Below are positions 1 to 11,264 of a stretch of DNA of 64,000 nucleotides, one piece after another. Source of the DNA: Polynucleobacter hirudinilacicola (lineage in GTDB: Bacteria; Pseudomonadota; Gammaproteobacteria; Burkholderiales; Burkholderiaceae); contig NZ_NAIA01000003.1 of the NCBI RefSeq assembly GCF_002192535.1, positions 341,954-405,953 of the forward strand. The letters run 5' to 3'. Every line of letters starts with the position of its first letter. The stretch's first letter is position 1. The notes below the pieces were generated by a model. That model made no database searches, was not told the DNA's origin, and saw only the letters and a list, made by a program, of their open reading frames with translations. The translations under genes and the position numbers were made by a program.

Positions 1-1
1 T

Positions 2-1708
2 GTGTTGCAAGAGTGGTTGGACAATATTTATATTTCTAGCAGCCTAGAGGATGCTTTGCATCGTCGCGAGAAATTGCCAGCGGGCGGTGCTTTTGTAACC
101 CAACAGGGTCACCTAGTTAGTCGCGTTAGCGTTCAGCTCTATGCTGCAGACTCTGAGCAAGCCGGTATGTTGGCTCGTGCGCAGGAGATGGAGAGTCTTG
201 AAAAGCAATTGCGCGCACAAAAACTTATGCAAAGTGAGTTGCAGGGCGAACTAGATCAATGTTCTGCAAATTATCAAGCTGCGCACCAGGCAGCAGAGCA
301 AGCGCGTATTCATGCTGAACATGCTGTTCAAGAAGCGCATGGTTTTGAAGTAGAGAGAATGCAGCTTACCCAGGCTGAAGAGCAATATAGCCAACGCGCT
401 GCTCAAATTCAGGGTGAGTTATCAGAGCTGAATCAACAAATGACGCAGCTCAGCGCAAATAAAGAGCAGTCTGCTGCAGAGTTGACTCAAGCAGAGCAAT
501 CTAAGCAGGAGCTTCAAGAGTCTCTTCAGGCAGCCCAAGATAAATTAGAGCTCTCTACGCAAGAGCGTGATCGTTTACGTGAATCTCTTCGTGCTGCCGA
601 GATGGCTGCACAAGAAGCAGCATTTGCAACTCGCTCATTACAGCAACGCATTGCTGATTTGCAACGTGATCAAAGTACAGCGCGTACTCAGATCATGGAG
701 ATTCAGGATAAGCATGACTTGGCTACCCAAGAATTAGCTACTTTGAGTGATGAAGAGGCGCAAGATAAATTACAAGGCTTGTTGCTAGCACGAAGTGCGC
801 GTGAGGCTGCCCTAGCAAATGCTCGTACAGAACAAGATGCTTTATTGCATCAATTGCGTGAGGCTGATGAGGCTCGTATGCAAGTTGAGCGTGGCTTGCA
901 GCCAATGCGCGATAAGGTTGTTGATTTGCAATTACGTGAACAAGCTGCCCGCTTGAACTTTGAGCAATTTGCAACTTTGTTATCGGATGCAGAGGCTGAT
1001 CTCAGTGCGCTCGAGGCCAATTTCAGTCCAGACTTAAAAGTAGGCGCGCTTCAAACTGAAGTGAATCGCTTGAATACTGAAATTCAATCTTTAGGTCCAG
1101 TGAACATGGCGGCCCTTGATGAGTTAGCCAGTTCAAGAGAGCGTAAGCAGTTCTTGGATGCGCAATCTGCTGACTTGAATGAAGCAATGCAAACCTTGAC
1201 GGATGCGATTGCCAAGATTGATGCTGAGACACGGGATTTATTGCAGGGCACTTTTGACCAGGTCAATGGTCACTTCGGCAAACTCTTCCCAGAATTATTT
1301 GGTGGTGGACACGCTGAGCTGGTCATGACTGGCGAAGAGATTTTGGATGCTGGTGTTCAGGTAATGGCACAGCCTCCAGGTAAAAAGAATAGCTCTATTT
1401 ACCTACTCTCTGGTGGTGAGAAAGCTTTGACAGCAATTGCTTTAGTTTTCTCACTCTTCCTTTTGAATCCGGCACCATTCTGCTTGCTAGATGAGGTGGA
1501 TGCACCATTGGATGACGCAAATACCTTGCGCTATTCACAGCTAGTTGCCAAAATGTCAGATAAGACACAATTTTTGTTTATCTCTCATAACAAGATCACT
1601 ATGGAAATTGCTCATCAACTGATTGGCGTCACCATGCAAGAGCAGGGTGTATCCAGAATTGTGGCGGTAGATATTGCATCTGCTGTATCGATGGTGGAGG
1701 CTGCCTAA
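2..1708 (+). CDS. smc: Chromosome partition protein SMC (C-terminal part, 5' truncated)
   Basis: This is the C-terminal half of an SMC ATPase, which compacts and segregates the chromosome together with ScpA and ScpB. The reading frame runs in from the window edge, so the N-terminal Walker A head and the first coiled-coil arm lie outside. Residues 1-360 are a Gln/Glu/Ala-rich heptad coiled coil. The C-terminal ATPase head follows, with the ABC signature SGGEK near residue 470 and the Walker B/D-loop stretch LLDEVDAPLDDAN near residue 495. A whole SMC is about 1170 residues. It is followed immediately by zipA, the usual order in Burkholderiales. Identity is firm; the true start is not visible. 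Confidence 0.95.
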   Translation: MLQEWLDNIYISSSLEDALHRREKLPAGGAFVTQQGHLVSRVSVQLYAADSEQAGMLARAQEMESLEKQLRAQKLMQSELQGELDQCSANYQAAHQAAEQARIHAEHAVQEAHGFEVERMQLTQAEEQYSQRAAQIQGELSELNQQMTQLSANKEQSAAELTQAEQSKQELQESLQAAQDKLELSTQERDRLRESLRAAEMAAQEAAFATRSLQQRIADLQRDQSTARTQIMEIQDKHDLATQELATLSDEEAQDKLQGLLLARSAREAALANARTEQDALLHQLREADEARMQVERGLQPMRDKVVDLQLREQAARLNFEQFATLLSDAEADLSALEANFSPDLKVGALQTEVNRLNTEIQSLGPVNMAALDELASSRERKQFLDAQSADLNEAMQTLTDAIAKIDAETRDLLQGTFDQVNGHFGKLFPELFGGGHAELVMTGEEILDAGVQVMAQPPGKKNSSIYLLSGGEKALTAIALVFSLFLLNPAPFCLLDEVDAPLDDANTLRYSQLVAKMSDKTQFLFISHNKITMEIAHQLIGVTMQEQGVSRIVAVDIASAVSMVEAA

Positions 1709-2764
1709 GTGTACGTAGAACAAATCATGACAACATTAGGTTTGTCTGATTTGCAATTCGCTTTGGCCGCAATTGGACTACTGATTGTGATATCAGTAGC
1801 CATTCTGAATTTTAAATACGCCCGCGCTCGCCGTAAAGTAAATGAGCACGTTGAATTTTCCGATGATCGTATTCGTCGTGAACCAGGTTTTACTGAGTCA
1901 GATGCGGAGCGAGCTGAGCCAAGTTTCGGGGCCGCCTCAATAGCAAGCTCTGCCCCAGAGAAATTTACCATTGATCCTCGTATCGACTGCGTCATTACTC
2001 TTCGATTTGACGAGGCCATCGCTGGATCAGAGATCTTGGAAGAGCTGAATGACTGGACTGACTCGCAGGTACAGGCCAATGCACGATGGATTTGTGAGGG
2101 ATTAAATGCAGACCAAGATGCTGCTGAGAGCTGGGAAGAGCTCAAGCCTGAATCCTCCTATGCCGAGCTGCAGCTAGCAATTCAATTGGCAAGTCGTCGT
2201 GGAGCGATTGGAGTACTGGAGTTATCAGATTTCTGTTCACGCGCACAAGCGCTTGCTGAAACTTTGGGCTCTCAGATTGATATGCCGAGCGTGAACACGA
2301 TGCTAGAAAGCGCTAAAGAATTGGATGTGATGGCGGCTGATAGCGATATCCAATTAAGTATTAACGTTTTATTTGATGAGCCATGCCCGTGGGGTAATTT
2401 TGATGCTCTGATGCGTCAACGTGGTTTCAAGTTGGCTCGCAATGGCAGGCAATATGAGTTCTATAGCAATGGGACACTCATTTTTAATAGTGCCGATTTA
2501 GATCCCAACTCGCCTGTTTCACAACTCACTTTATTACTCGAGGTTCCATTAGTCTCCCAGGAGCAGCGTGCATTCGAACGAATGCTAAGTGAAGGTGTTG
2601 AGATTTCTCAGGCCGCTCATGGCCGCTTAGTGGATGACAATGGAATTAATCTGAGTGAGACTGCAGTGGTGAGTATTCATCAGCATCTCGATGTCCTTTA
2701 TGCCAATCTTGAGAAATCCGGTATTGCTGCTGGATCTTCTGCAGCTAGCAGACTATTTAGCTAG
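1709..2764 (+). CDS. zipA: Cell division protein ZipA-like
   Basis: ZipA is an inner-membrane protein that tethers FtsZ polymers to the membrane at the division site. The product has 351 residues. One N-terminal membrane segment (about residues 14-31) is followed by a basic stretch (KYARARRK), a variable linker, and a C-terminal domain (about 190-345) that fits the ZipA FtsZ-binding fold. The GTG start touches the smc stop and has a GGAGG at 1696-1700, a good distance away; an ATG at 1727 is the alternative but has a poorer ribosome site. Position between smc and ligA supports the call, since ZipA sequences diverge strongly outside gammaproteobacteria. Confidence 0.85.
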   Translation: MYVEQIMTTLGLSDLQFALAAIGLLIVISVAILNFKYARARRKVNEHVEFSDDRIRREPGFTESDAERAEPSFGAASIASSAPEKFTIDPRIDCVITLRFDEAIAGSEILEELNDWTDSQVQANARWICEGLNADQDAAESWEELKPESSYAELQLAIQLASRRGAIGVLELSDFCSRAQALAETLGSQIDMPSVNTMLESAKELDVMAADSDIQLSINVLFDEPCPWGNFDALMRQRGFKLARNGRQYEFYSNGTLIFNSADLDPNSPVSQLTLLLEVPLVSQEQRAFERMLSEGVEISQAAHGRLVDDNGINLSETAVVSIHQHLDVLYANLEKSGIAAGSSAASRLFS

Positions 2765-4789
<2,025 letters not shown>

Positions 4790-4801
4790 ATCGCATTTGA
4801 T

Positions 4802-5566
4802 ATGAACTCACTAAAGCAAACATTCCATCTCAATTCAGAACACTGGGTTAGCTTAGGTCCTATTTCCGATCAGGAGAAGCAGGTTCGAATTGATTTAGCC
4901 ACTGCTTATCAATTGGCGTGTTTAAAAAATTGGGATGATGGTATTTATACGCATATTTCAGCTTCAGTCCCAGGCGAAGATGGCGCCTATCTGCTGAATC
5001 GATTTGGTTTGCGATTTAATGAAGTCACTCCGCAAAATTTAGTGAAGGTAAATCTTCAGTGTCAGATATTGGCAGGAGAGGGGCCTGTAAATCAGACGGG
5101 ATTTGCAATCCATGGCGCAGTCCATGCTGCACGCCCAGATGCCAAGTGTGTATTGCATCTGCATGTAGATTCAGTAATCGCTGTATCAGCCCAAACTCAA
5201 GGTCTTTTACCAATTTCACAGCATGCATTGCGTTTTTATGAAGATATGGCTTATCACCACTATCAAGGCCTGGCGCTATCTTCTGATGAGCAAGCGGATT
5301 TAGTGAAAAGTTTAGGCCATAAAAAAGCAATCCTTTTGCATAATCATGGGAGCATTGTGTGTGGATCGTCTGTGCAACAAGCCTTTTATCTGATGGATGT
5401 TTTAGATAAAGCCTGCAAGATCCAAGTTTTATCAGGATCTAGTACAGATTTGATCCGCCCATCTCAAAAGATTTTCGAATTAACTTATAAACAGCTTTGT
5501 AGTGATGGTGATGAAGAGGGTCAGCTTGAATGGCCTGCGTATCAAAGAATTTTGTTAGCTAGCTAA
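4802..5566 (+). CDS. Class II aldolase/adducin family protein
   Basis: A 254-residue member of the class II aldolase/adducin fold, a zinc-dependent family whose bacterial members cleave or epimerise phosphorylated sugars, or act on related hydroxyacids. Zinc-binding histidines are visible in the HLHVD motif (about residue 120) and in LHNHG (about residue 178). Similar proteins in Burkholderiales are mostly annotated only at family level, and no substrate can be read from the sequence. It begins 12 bases after ligA and is followed 12 bases on by a tautomerase gene with an AGGAG ribosome site, so the pair is probably one small operon. Confidence 0.85.
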   Translation: MNSLKQTFHLNSEHWVSLGPISDQEKQVRIDLATAYQLACLKNWDDGIYTHISASVPGEDGAYLLNRFGLRFNEVTPQNLVKVNLQCQILAGEGPVNQTGFAIHGAVHAARPDAKCVLHLHVDSVIAVSAQTQGLLPISQHALRFYEDMAYHHYQGLALSSDEQADLVKSLGHKKAILLHNHGSIVCGSSVQQAFYLMDVLDKACKIQVLSGSSTDLIRPSQKIFELTYKQLCSDGDEEGQLEWPAYQRILLAS

Positions 5567-5578
5567 GAGGAGAAAAGA

Positions 5579-5764
5579 ATGCCATTAATTCAGGTGCAAT
5601 TATTTGAGGGTCGTAGCGATGACGTGAAGCGCGAATATGCCAAGGCCATTACAGAGGCTGCGGTAAACATTATGGGTTGCACTGCAGCATCAGTTGATGT
5701 GATCTATCAGGATGTCAAAAAGTCCGACTGGGCAACTGCAGGAAAGTTGTGGAGTGATTCCTAG
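5579..5764 (+). CDS. 4-oxalocrotonate tautomerase family protein
   Basis: A 61-residue protein of the tautomerase superfamily, whose members use an amino-terminal proline as general base to shift keto/enol double bonds. The required Pro is residue 2, exposed when Met is removed, and length and the PLIQVQLFEGRS start match the family. A strong ribosome site (AGAGGAGAAAAG) precedes the ATG. It follows the class II aldolase gene closely, so the two may act in the same unassigned degradative route. The family assignment is firm and the substrate unknown. Confidence 0.88.
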   Translation: MPLIQVQLFEGRSDDVKREYAKAITEAAVNIMGCTAASVDVIYQDVKKSDWATAGKLWSDS

Positions 5765-5780
5765 CTAGTAAAAGCGCACA

Positions 5781-5797
5781 TATTCCTTATAGGAATA
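5781..5797. promoter_or_regulatory. Inverted repeat TATTCC-N5-GGAATA, putative LysR operator (copy 1)
   Basis: A perfect palindrome whose arms extend to ACATATTCC and GGAATATGT over 5778-5800. It lies 88 bases before the ApbA/PanE reductase gene. The same core TATTCC-N5-GGAATA occurs again between lysR and gcl at 7928-7944. The core contains the T-N11-A pattern typical of LysR-type regulators. Binding by the neighbouring LysR is an inference. Confidence 0.5.
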
Positions 5798-5884
5798 TGT
5801 CATATTGCATCCCTGGTATTCACAACGCTGAAGACTTTGCGGAAGATGCCCCTAATCTAATTTTTTTATTTCTGAGGGGGCTGT

Positions 5885-6907
5885 ATGAAAATCTGCGTCA
5901 TTGGGGGTGGTGGAGCAATTGGTGGTTATTTAGCCGCTAGGTTAGCTAGAGCAGGAAATCAAGTAACGGTTGTGGCTAGAGGTAAAACCTTAGAGGCCAT
6001 CCATAAAAATGGCATAACCCTTTTTATGGAAGACGAGCCTCGTCCGATTGTTGCTCGCGTCACCGCAGTAGAGAAAATTCGTGATGCTGGCACACCAGAT
6101 GTTGTCATCTTGGCCGTTAAAGCGCATCAAATTGAGCCTATCGTCGATGACTTAGCAAGCATCGTTGGTCCTGAGACGGTTGTTATCCCAATGCAGAACG
6201 GTATTCCTTGGTGGTATTTCCAAAATCTGCCGGGCCAATTTGAAGACTTGCCAGTAGAGACGGTAGATGCTGGTGGGCAGATTATGAATAAAATTAATCC
6301 ACGCAATGTGATCGGTTGCGTTGTGTACCCAGCTACTTATGCTGAATCCCCAGGTGTTATCCGTCACGTTGAGGGTAATCGTTTCCCATTGGGTGAGCTT
6401 GACGGTTCTCAGTCTGAACGTATTCAAAAAATTTCTCAGGTCATGGCTGATGCTGGCTTTAAGTCTCCGATCTTGGAAGACATTCGCTCAGAAATTTGGC
6501 TCAAGCTTTGGGGCAATATGACTTTTAATCCGATTAGTGCACTCACCCATGAGCATCTAGAGGGAATTTGCAAAAATCCTCTGACTAAAGATTTAGCGCG
6601 CTGCATGATGCAAGAGGCGCAAACTATTGCCGAAAAGTTGGGTGTTGTATTTCGAGTAGATATTGAGAGACGAATTTCTGGAGCGGAAAAGGTCGGCAAG
6701 CATAAAACATCGATGCTTCAGGATCTTGAGGCTGGCAATAGTTTAGAAATTGATGCCTTGCTTGGCTCTGTGATTGAGCTTGGACACATCACCAAGACGC
6801 CAATGCCTTGTTTAAGTACAGTATTTGCCTTGACGAAGCTATTAAATACCAAGGTTCAAACCTCACAAGGTAGATTAGCGCTACCCGAACTTGCTCTCGA
6901 GCACTAG
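5885..6907 (+). CDS. Ketopantoate reductase (ApbA/PanE) family oxidoreductase
   Basis: A 340-residue NADPH-dependent reductase of the 2-dehydropantoate 2-reductase family. The N-terminal Rossmann motif GGGGAIGGYLAARLARAG (residues 7-24) binds the cofactor, and the C-terminal helical domain carries the family catalytic lysine region (EIWLKLWGNMTFNP). True PanE is near 300 residues and makes pantoate; longer paralogues such as this often have other 2-keto acid substrates. It stands beside the glyoxylate genes and shares a palindrome with the lysR/gcl intergenic region, which hints at a role in 2-keto acid or tartronate semialdehyde reduction rather than pantothenate synthesis. That role is inference. 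Confidence 0.8.
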   Translation: MKICVIGGGGAIGGYLAARLARAGNQVTVVARGKTLEAIHKNGITLFMEDEPRPIVARVTAVEKIRDAGTPDVVILAVKAHQIEPIVDDLASIVGPETVVIPMQNGIPWWYFQNLPGQFEDLPVETVDAGGQIMNKINPRNVIGCVVYPATYAESPGVIRHVEGNRFPLGELDGSQSERIQKISQVMADAGFKSPILEDIRSEIWLKLWGNMTFNPISALTHEHLEGICKNPLTKDLARCMMQEAQTIAEKLGVVFRVDIERRISGAEKVGKHKTSMLQDLEAGNSLEIDALLGSVIELGHITKTPMPCLSTVFALTKLLNTKVQTSQGRLALPELALEH

Positions 6908-6942
6908 TTCCAAAGAAGTCCTGTAGTTCTATGTTGTGTTTT

Positions 6943-6968
6943 CCCGTCTTCGTGACGGGATTTTTTTA
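6943..6968 (+). terminator. Rho-independent terminator after the ApbA/PanE-family gene
   Basis: The stem CCCGTC / GACGGG with loop TTCGT is followed by A and a run of seven T. It sits 35 bases after the reductase stop and overlaps the last codon of the convergent lysR gene. Confidence 0.8.
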
Positions 6969-7889
6969 TTCAGACTTTGCTGCGGGCAATCCCTTCCACC
7001 ACTCCCCTTTAAATTGGCCTTGAAGCCAATCAATGCATCGACCCACTTTAGTCGGCACGTGCTTGGGGGATGAGAACACTGCATGAATTTCTTGGCTTGG
7101 TAAGGACCAATCTTCAAGGATGGGTTTCAATATCCCATCTTTGATGGACTGATGAGCCACGTAAGAGGGCAGGGCAGCTAAGCCCATGCCGGCTCTTGCG
7201 GCAGATAAGATCGACGAGAGGTTGTTGGACGTGAATGGTCCTTTCACCTCAATAGATTCCGACTGGCCTGATTTACCGGTGAAATTCCAGCGATGGTCAG
7301 CCTGAACGGTGGAATAGATGAGTGCCCGGTGTCGCTGAATATCTTCCGGTGCCTGGGGTACGGAATGATCGTTCAGATATTGTGGGGTAGCTACCAAGAC
7401 CCAGGGATTAGTCCCCAAAAATCTGGAACCTAGAGAAGAGTCAGGCAGTCGCCTCATGCGGATTGCCAAATCAACACCTTGTTCAACTAGATTGATATAT
7501 CGATCATCCATATTGAGATTGACTTCTAGTTCTGGATGTTGAGACATAAATTCGAGAATCGAAGGCGTTAGAACCCGACGTCCAAAAGCAACAGAGGAGC
7601 TTATTGTTAACTTCCCACGCACTTTTGATTGCATTAATGAGGCAATGTCATCAGCTTCTTCAATCTCACGGGCAATCAACTTGCACTTTTCGTAATAAAT
7701 CTTCCCGATTTCGGTAGGGGTCACTCCGCGCGTGCTGCGATGCAGCAATAATGCCCCCAGGCGCTTCTCCATCGAGGCAACAAATTTAGTGGCAGTAGGC
7801 TGAGTAATGCCAAGGTCTTCAGCAGCTTTGCTAAATGAGCCCGTTTCCACTACTCGAATAAAGAGGGATATGCCTTGTACGCGATCCAT
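6966..7889 (-). CDS. LysR family transcriptional regulator
   Basis: A 307-residue LysR-type regulator with an N-terminal winged helix-turn-helix (residues 1-60, FSKAAEDLGITQPTATKFV) and a C-terminal two-lobe effector-binding domain (about 90-295). It is divergent from gcl with a 134-base gap, the arrangement in which LysR proteins usually control both themselves and the neighbour. The gap holds a TATTCC-N5-GGAATA palindrome that is repeated before the ApbA/PanE-family gene, so this regulator may control both. The effector is unknown; a glyoxylate-related acid is a reasonable guess. Confidence 0.9.
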   Translation of the reverse strand: MDRVQGISLFIRVVETGSFSKAAEDLGITQPTATKFVASMEKRLGALLLHRSTRGVTPTEIGKIYYEKCKLIAREIEEADDIASLMQSKVRGKLTISSSVAFGRRVLTPSILEFMSQHPELEVNLNMDDRYINLVEQGVDLAIRMRRLPDSSLGSRFLGTNPWVLVATPQYLNDHSVPQAPEDIQRHRALIYSTVQADHRWNFTGKSGQSESIEVKGPFTSNNLSSILSAARAGMGLAALPSYVAHQSIKDGILKPILEDWSLPSQEIHAVFSSPKHVPTKVGRCIDWLQGQFKGEWWKGLPAAKSE

Positions 7890-7927
7890 TCAGGGGTTTT
7901 TCCAGTGGCGATACATGATTTTTACAC

Positions 7928-7944
7928 TATTCCATGGCGGAATA
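7928..7944. promoter_or_regulatory. Inverted repeat TATTCC-N5-GGAATA, putative LysR operator (copy 2)
   Basis: A palindrome in the lysR-gcl intergenic region, 39 bases from the lysR start and 80 bases from the gcl start. It has the same 6-base arms and 5-base spacer as the copy at 5781-5797, and it contains a T-N11-A box. Position and repetition fit an operator of the adjacent LysR protein. Confidence 0.55.
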
Positions 7945-8023
7945 CTAGATATAGATTTGGTGAGGTTCTCAATAGGGATGAATTTGAGGATGATTCGTCC
8001 ATATCTATACGAGGAGATGATTC

Positions 8024-9814
8024 ATGGCAAAGATGAAGGCAGCAATGGCAGCAGTGTTGGTGATGGAAAAAGAAGGCGTTACTCAAGCCTTTGGCGTACC
8101 AGGAGCTGCAATTAATCCCTTATATGCCCAAATGCGCGAGCGTCAGTCGATTGCTCACGTATTAGCAAGGCACGTAGAGGGCGCCTCTCATATGGCAGAG
8201 GGCTATACCAGAGCTGCCCCAGGAAATATCGGCGTATGTATTGGTACCTCAGGCCCAGGCGGCACAGACATGATTACCGGCTTGTATTCTGCACAGGCTG
8301 ATAGCATTCCAATTTTATGTATTACTGGCCAAGCACCACGCGCTAAGTTGCATAAGGAAGATTTCCAAGCGGTGGACATTGCCTCGATCGCTAAACCTTT
8401 AACCAAGATGGCTGTTACTGTTCTTGAGCCAGCATTAGTTCCCCGAGTTTTTCAGCAAGCATTTCATTTAATGCGCTCAGGTCGTCCGGGTCCAGTTTTG
8501 ATCGATTTGCCAATTGATGTACAGATGGCAGAGATTGAATTTGATATCGATACCTATGAGCCATTGCCTGCCTATAAACCACAGGCAACTCGCAAGCAAA
8601 TTGAAAGAGCGCTGGAAATGCTCAATGAATCAGAGCGTCCATTAATTGTTTCTGGTGGTGGCGTGATTAATTCTGACGCTTCAGATCAGTTGGTTCAGTT
8701 TGCAGAAATTGCTGGTATTCCTGTTATCCCAACATTGATGGGCTGGGGCTCAATCCCTGATAGCCATCCTTTGATGGCCGGTATGGTCGGTTTGCAAACA
8801 TCACATCGCTATGGTAACGCCACCATGTTAGCTAGTGATTTTGTTCTGGGTATCGGTAACCGTTGGGCGAATCGTCATACTGGTTCAACTGAGGTTTACT
8901 GTAAAGGCCGCAAGTTTATCCACGTTGATATTGAGCCCACCCAAATTGGCAGAATCTTTACTCCTGACTTTGGTATCGTGTCCGATGCGAAAGCTGCACT
9001 AGATCTTTTCATTGAAGTTGCGACAGAGATGAAAAAAGCTGGCAAGCTCAAAGATAGATCAGAGTGGGCAGCCGAGTGCTTGGGTAGAAAAAATTCTATC
9101 GACTATCAGCGCAAGACAAACTTCAACGAGTCTCCAATGAAGCCGCAGCGCGTTTATCAAGAGATGGTTCAGACATTTGGTGAAGATGTAACTTATGTGA
9201 GCACGATTGGCTTGTCACAGATTGCCGGCGCTCAGTTCTTGAAGGTATTTAAGCCACGTCATTGGATTAACTGTGGACAAGCTGGCCCGTTAGGCTGGAC
9301 AGTGCCAGCTGCTTTAGGTGTACGCGCTGCTGATCCGACTCGTAAGATTGTTGCGCTCTCAGGCGACTATGACTTCCAATTCATGATTGAAGAGCTTGCC
9401 GTTGGTGCGCAATTTAAATTACCTTTCATCCAAATCTTAGTAAACAACAGTTACCTTGGCTTGATCCGTCAAGCGCAGCGTGGATTTGAGATGGATTACT
9501 GCGTGCAATTAGCCTTTGATAACGTCAATATTCCGGAAAGTGCTGGCATTGTGAAGGGCTACGGCGTAGATCACGTGAAAGTGGTTGAGGGCCTTGGTTG
9601 CAAAGCAATTCGAGTAGAGCGCGAAGATCAATTGGCTCCAGCAATTGCTCAAGCAGAGGCATGGATCGCTGAATTTAGAGTGCCGGTAGTCGTAGAGGTC
9701 ATCCTTGAGCGAGTTACCAATATTGCGATGGGTGCAGAGATTGACAGCGTGAATGAATTTGAGCCTGTCGCCAAATCTATCGAAGATGCACCAGTAGCAG
9801 TACTGCAGTCTTAA
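8024..9814 (+). CDS. gcl: Glyoxylate carboligase (tartronate-semialdehyde synthase)
   Basis: Condenses two glyoxylate molecules to tartronate semialdehyde with loss of CO2, using thiamine diphosphate and FAD. The 596-residue protein has the three-domain layout of acetolactate synthase-like enzymes. The usual catalytic Glu of the N-terminal domain is replaced by Val in the motif [12 protein letters not shown] (near residue 50), the hallmark of true glyoxylate carboligases. The C-terminal thiamine-binding motif begins at GDYDFQF (about residue 447). A very good ribosome site (GAGGAGATGA) precedes the ATG. hyi follows at 25 bases, forming a glyoxylate-assimilation operon. Confidence 0.95.
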   Translation: MAKMKAAMAAVLVMEKEGVTQAFGVPGAAINPLYAQMRERQSIAHVLARHVEGASHMAEGYTRAAPGNIGVCIGTSGPGGTDMITGLYSAQADSIPILCITGQAPRAKLHKEDFQAVDIASIAKPLTKMAVTVLEPALVPRVFQQAFHLMRSGRPGPVLIDLPIDVQMAEIEFDIDTYEPLPAYKPQATRKQIERALEMLNESERPLIVSGGGVINSDASDQLVQFAEIAGIPVIPTLMGWGSIPDSHPLMAGMVGLQTSHRYGNATMLASDFVLGIGNRWANRHTGSTEVYCKGRKFIHVDIEPTQIGRIFTPDFGIVSDAKAALDLFIEVATEMKKAGKLKDRSEWAAECLGRKNSIDYQRKTNFNESPMKPQRVYQEMVQTFGEDVTYVSTIGLSQIAGAQFLKVFKPRHWINCGQAGPLGWTVPAALGVRAADPTRKIVALSGDYDFQFMIEELAVGAQFKLPFIQILVNNSYLGLIRQAQRGFEMDYCVQLAFDNVNIPESAGIVKGYGVDHVKVVEGLGCKAIRVEREDQLAPAIAQAEAWIAEFRVPVVVEVILERVTNIAMGAEIDSVNEFEPVAKSIEDAPVAVLQS

Positions 9815-9839
9815 TTGATCCATAAATAGGGAATATTGA

Positions 9840-10643
9840 ATGCCTCGTTTCTCAGCTAACCTCAGCATGCTCTTCACGGAGGATGCATTCTTAAACCGCT
9901 TTGCGCTTGCTCGGGTTGGTGGCTTTAAGGCTGTCGAGTTTTTATTCCCTTATGCATTTTCCAAAGAAGAAATTAAGTCTTGCTTAGATACTTATGCTCT
10001 AAAGTTGGTTTTGCATAATTTACCAGCTGGCGATTGGGATGCAGGCGAGAGAGGTATTGCATGTCATCCTGACCGCGTAGCAGAGTTTCGTGCTGGAGTA
10101 GATAAGGCTATTGAATACGCCACCTTTTTAAATGTTGGACAGTTAAATTGTTTGGCAGGTAAGGCGCCCGCTGGCGTTGATGCTCAAACACTGCGCGATA
10201 CTTTTGTCGGCAATTTAAGGTATGCAGCAGAAAAGTTAAAAAAAGCCAATCTGAATCTCCTAATCGAGCCTATTAATACCTTCGATATCCCTGGGTTCTA
10301 TTTATCCAGAACCCAGCAAGCAATTGAAATCATGGATGAAGTAGGTGCAGATAACCTCTTCTTGCAATATGACATCTATCATGCACAGCGCATGGAGGGT
10401 GAGTTAGCAAACACCATGCAAAAATACTTGTCCAGAATTGGACATATTCAGTTAGCAGACAATCCGGGACGTAATGAGCCTGGCACTGGTGAAATTAACT
10501 ATGACTTCCTATTTGGATTCTTGGATAAGATCGGCTACAAGGGATGGATTGGTTGTGAATACAAGCCTCTCAAGAACACTGCTGCAGGCCTAGCTTGGAT
10601 GGGCAAGTATGAGCAGTCTCATCAAGAGATGGCTTTTATATAA
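9840..10643 (+). CDS. hyi: Hydroxypyruvate isomerase
   Basis: Interconverts hydroxypyruvate and tartronate semialdehyde, the product of the preceding gcl gene. The 267-residue protein has the TIM-barrel sugar phosphate isomerase/epimerase fold, with the metal- and substrate-binding motifs IEPINTFDIPGFYL (about 141-154), QYDIYH (about 178-183) and the late GxIGCEY motif (about 239-245). It starts after an AGGGAA ribosome site. No tartronate semialdehyde reductase (glxR) or glycerate kinase gene is visible in the window, so the next steps are encoded elsewhere or by the nearby ApbA/PanE-type reductase. Confidence 0.92.
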   Translation: MPRFSANLSMLFTEDAFLNRFALARVGGFKAVEFLFPYAFSKEEIKSCLDTYALKLVLHNLPAGDWDAGERGIACHPDRVAEFRAGVDKAIEYATFLNVGQLNCLAGKAPAGVDAQTLRDTFVGNLRYAAEKLKKANLNLLIEPINTFDIPGFYLSRTQQAIEIMDEVGADNLFLQYDIYHAQRMEGELANTMQKYLSRIGHIQLADNPGRNEPGTGEINYDFLFGFLDKIGYKGWIGCEYKPLKNTAAGLAWMGKYEQSHQEMAFI

Positions 10644-10799
10644 CTAAGTCTTAGGACTTTCCTGTGGGGTTTTCAGCCTGAACTGTCTTCAGGCAACTTT
10701 GCCTGCAGTAAGGAGTGGAGTAATCCATTTCTGACAATAGTTTCAGGTATTCCTTTTTCAGTATGCTCGATAAGCTCATATTTTTTGGGTTAATAAATT

Positions 10800-11264
10800 A
10801 TGGGCAATCAAAATATAAGTTCCACTTTAGAGTTGATTATGCAATCTGGTAATCCTTACTCTCGATCCAATCAAGTCGGCCACATTACTGCAAGCGGTTT
10901 AGTTATTAAAGATAACAAAGTGTTACTCATCTTCCATCCCCATATCAAATCCTGGTTTCAACCTGGTGGCCACATTGATGAAGGTGAGTCACCTTTTGAG
11001 GCGGCTATTCGCGAGGTATATGAAGAAACTGGTTTTAGGTGCCTTTTGGACTCGAGCGGCCTTGATCCGTTAGATATCGATATTCATGAAATCCCTGCCA
11101 ATCCCCAGAAGGGCGAAGATGCTCATTTACATATAGACCTCCTTTATCGCCTAAAGCTCATTGGAGAGGAGAAATCTCCAGAGGATATTGCTTTCGATTG
11201 GTTTTCTTTTGAACAAGTGCAAAGCGCCCGCATTCGAAGGGCCTTGGTTAAGCTAGGCTCCTAA
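10800..11264 (+). CDS. NUDIX hydrolase
   Basis: A 154-residue NUDIX family hydrolase, cleaving nucleoside diphosphates linked to another moiety. The full NUDIX box is present at about residues 56-78, [14 protein letters not shown] followed by REVYEETGF, with the metal-binding glutamates in REVYEE. The substrate is not readable. Its last 12 bases overlap the end of the convergent glnD gene. The ATG at 10800 lacks a clear ribosome site, and ATG 10839 is a possible alternative start. Confidence 0.85.
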   Translation: MGNQNISSTLELIMQSGNPYSRSNQVGHITASGLVIKDNKVLLIFHPHIKSWFQPGGHIDEGESPFEAAIREVYEETGFRCLLDSSGLDPLDIDIHEIPANPQKGEDAHLHIDLLYRLKLIGEEKSPEDIAFDWFSFEQVQSARIRRALVKLGS

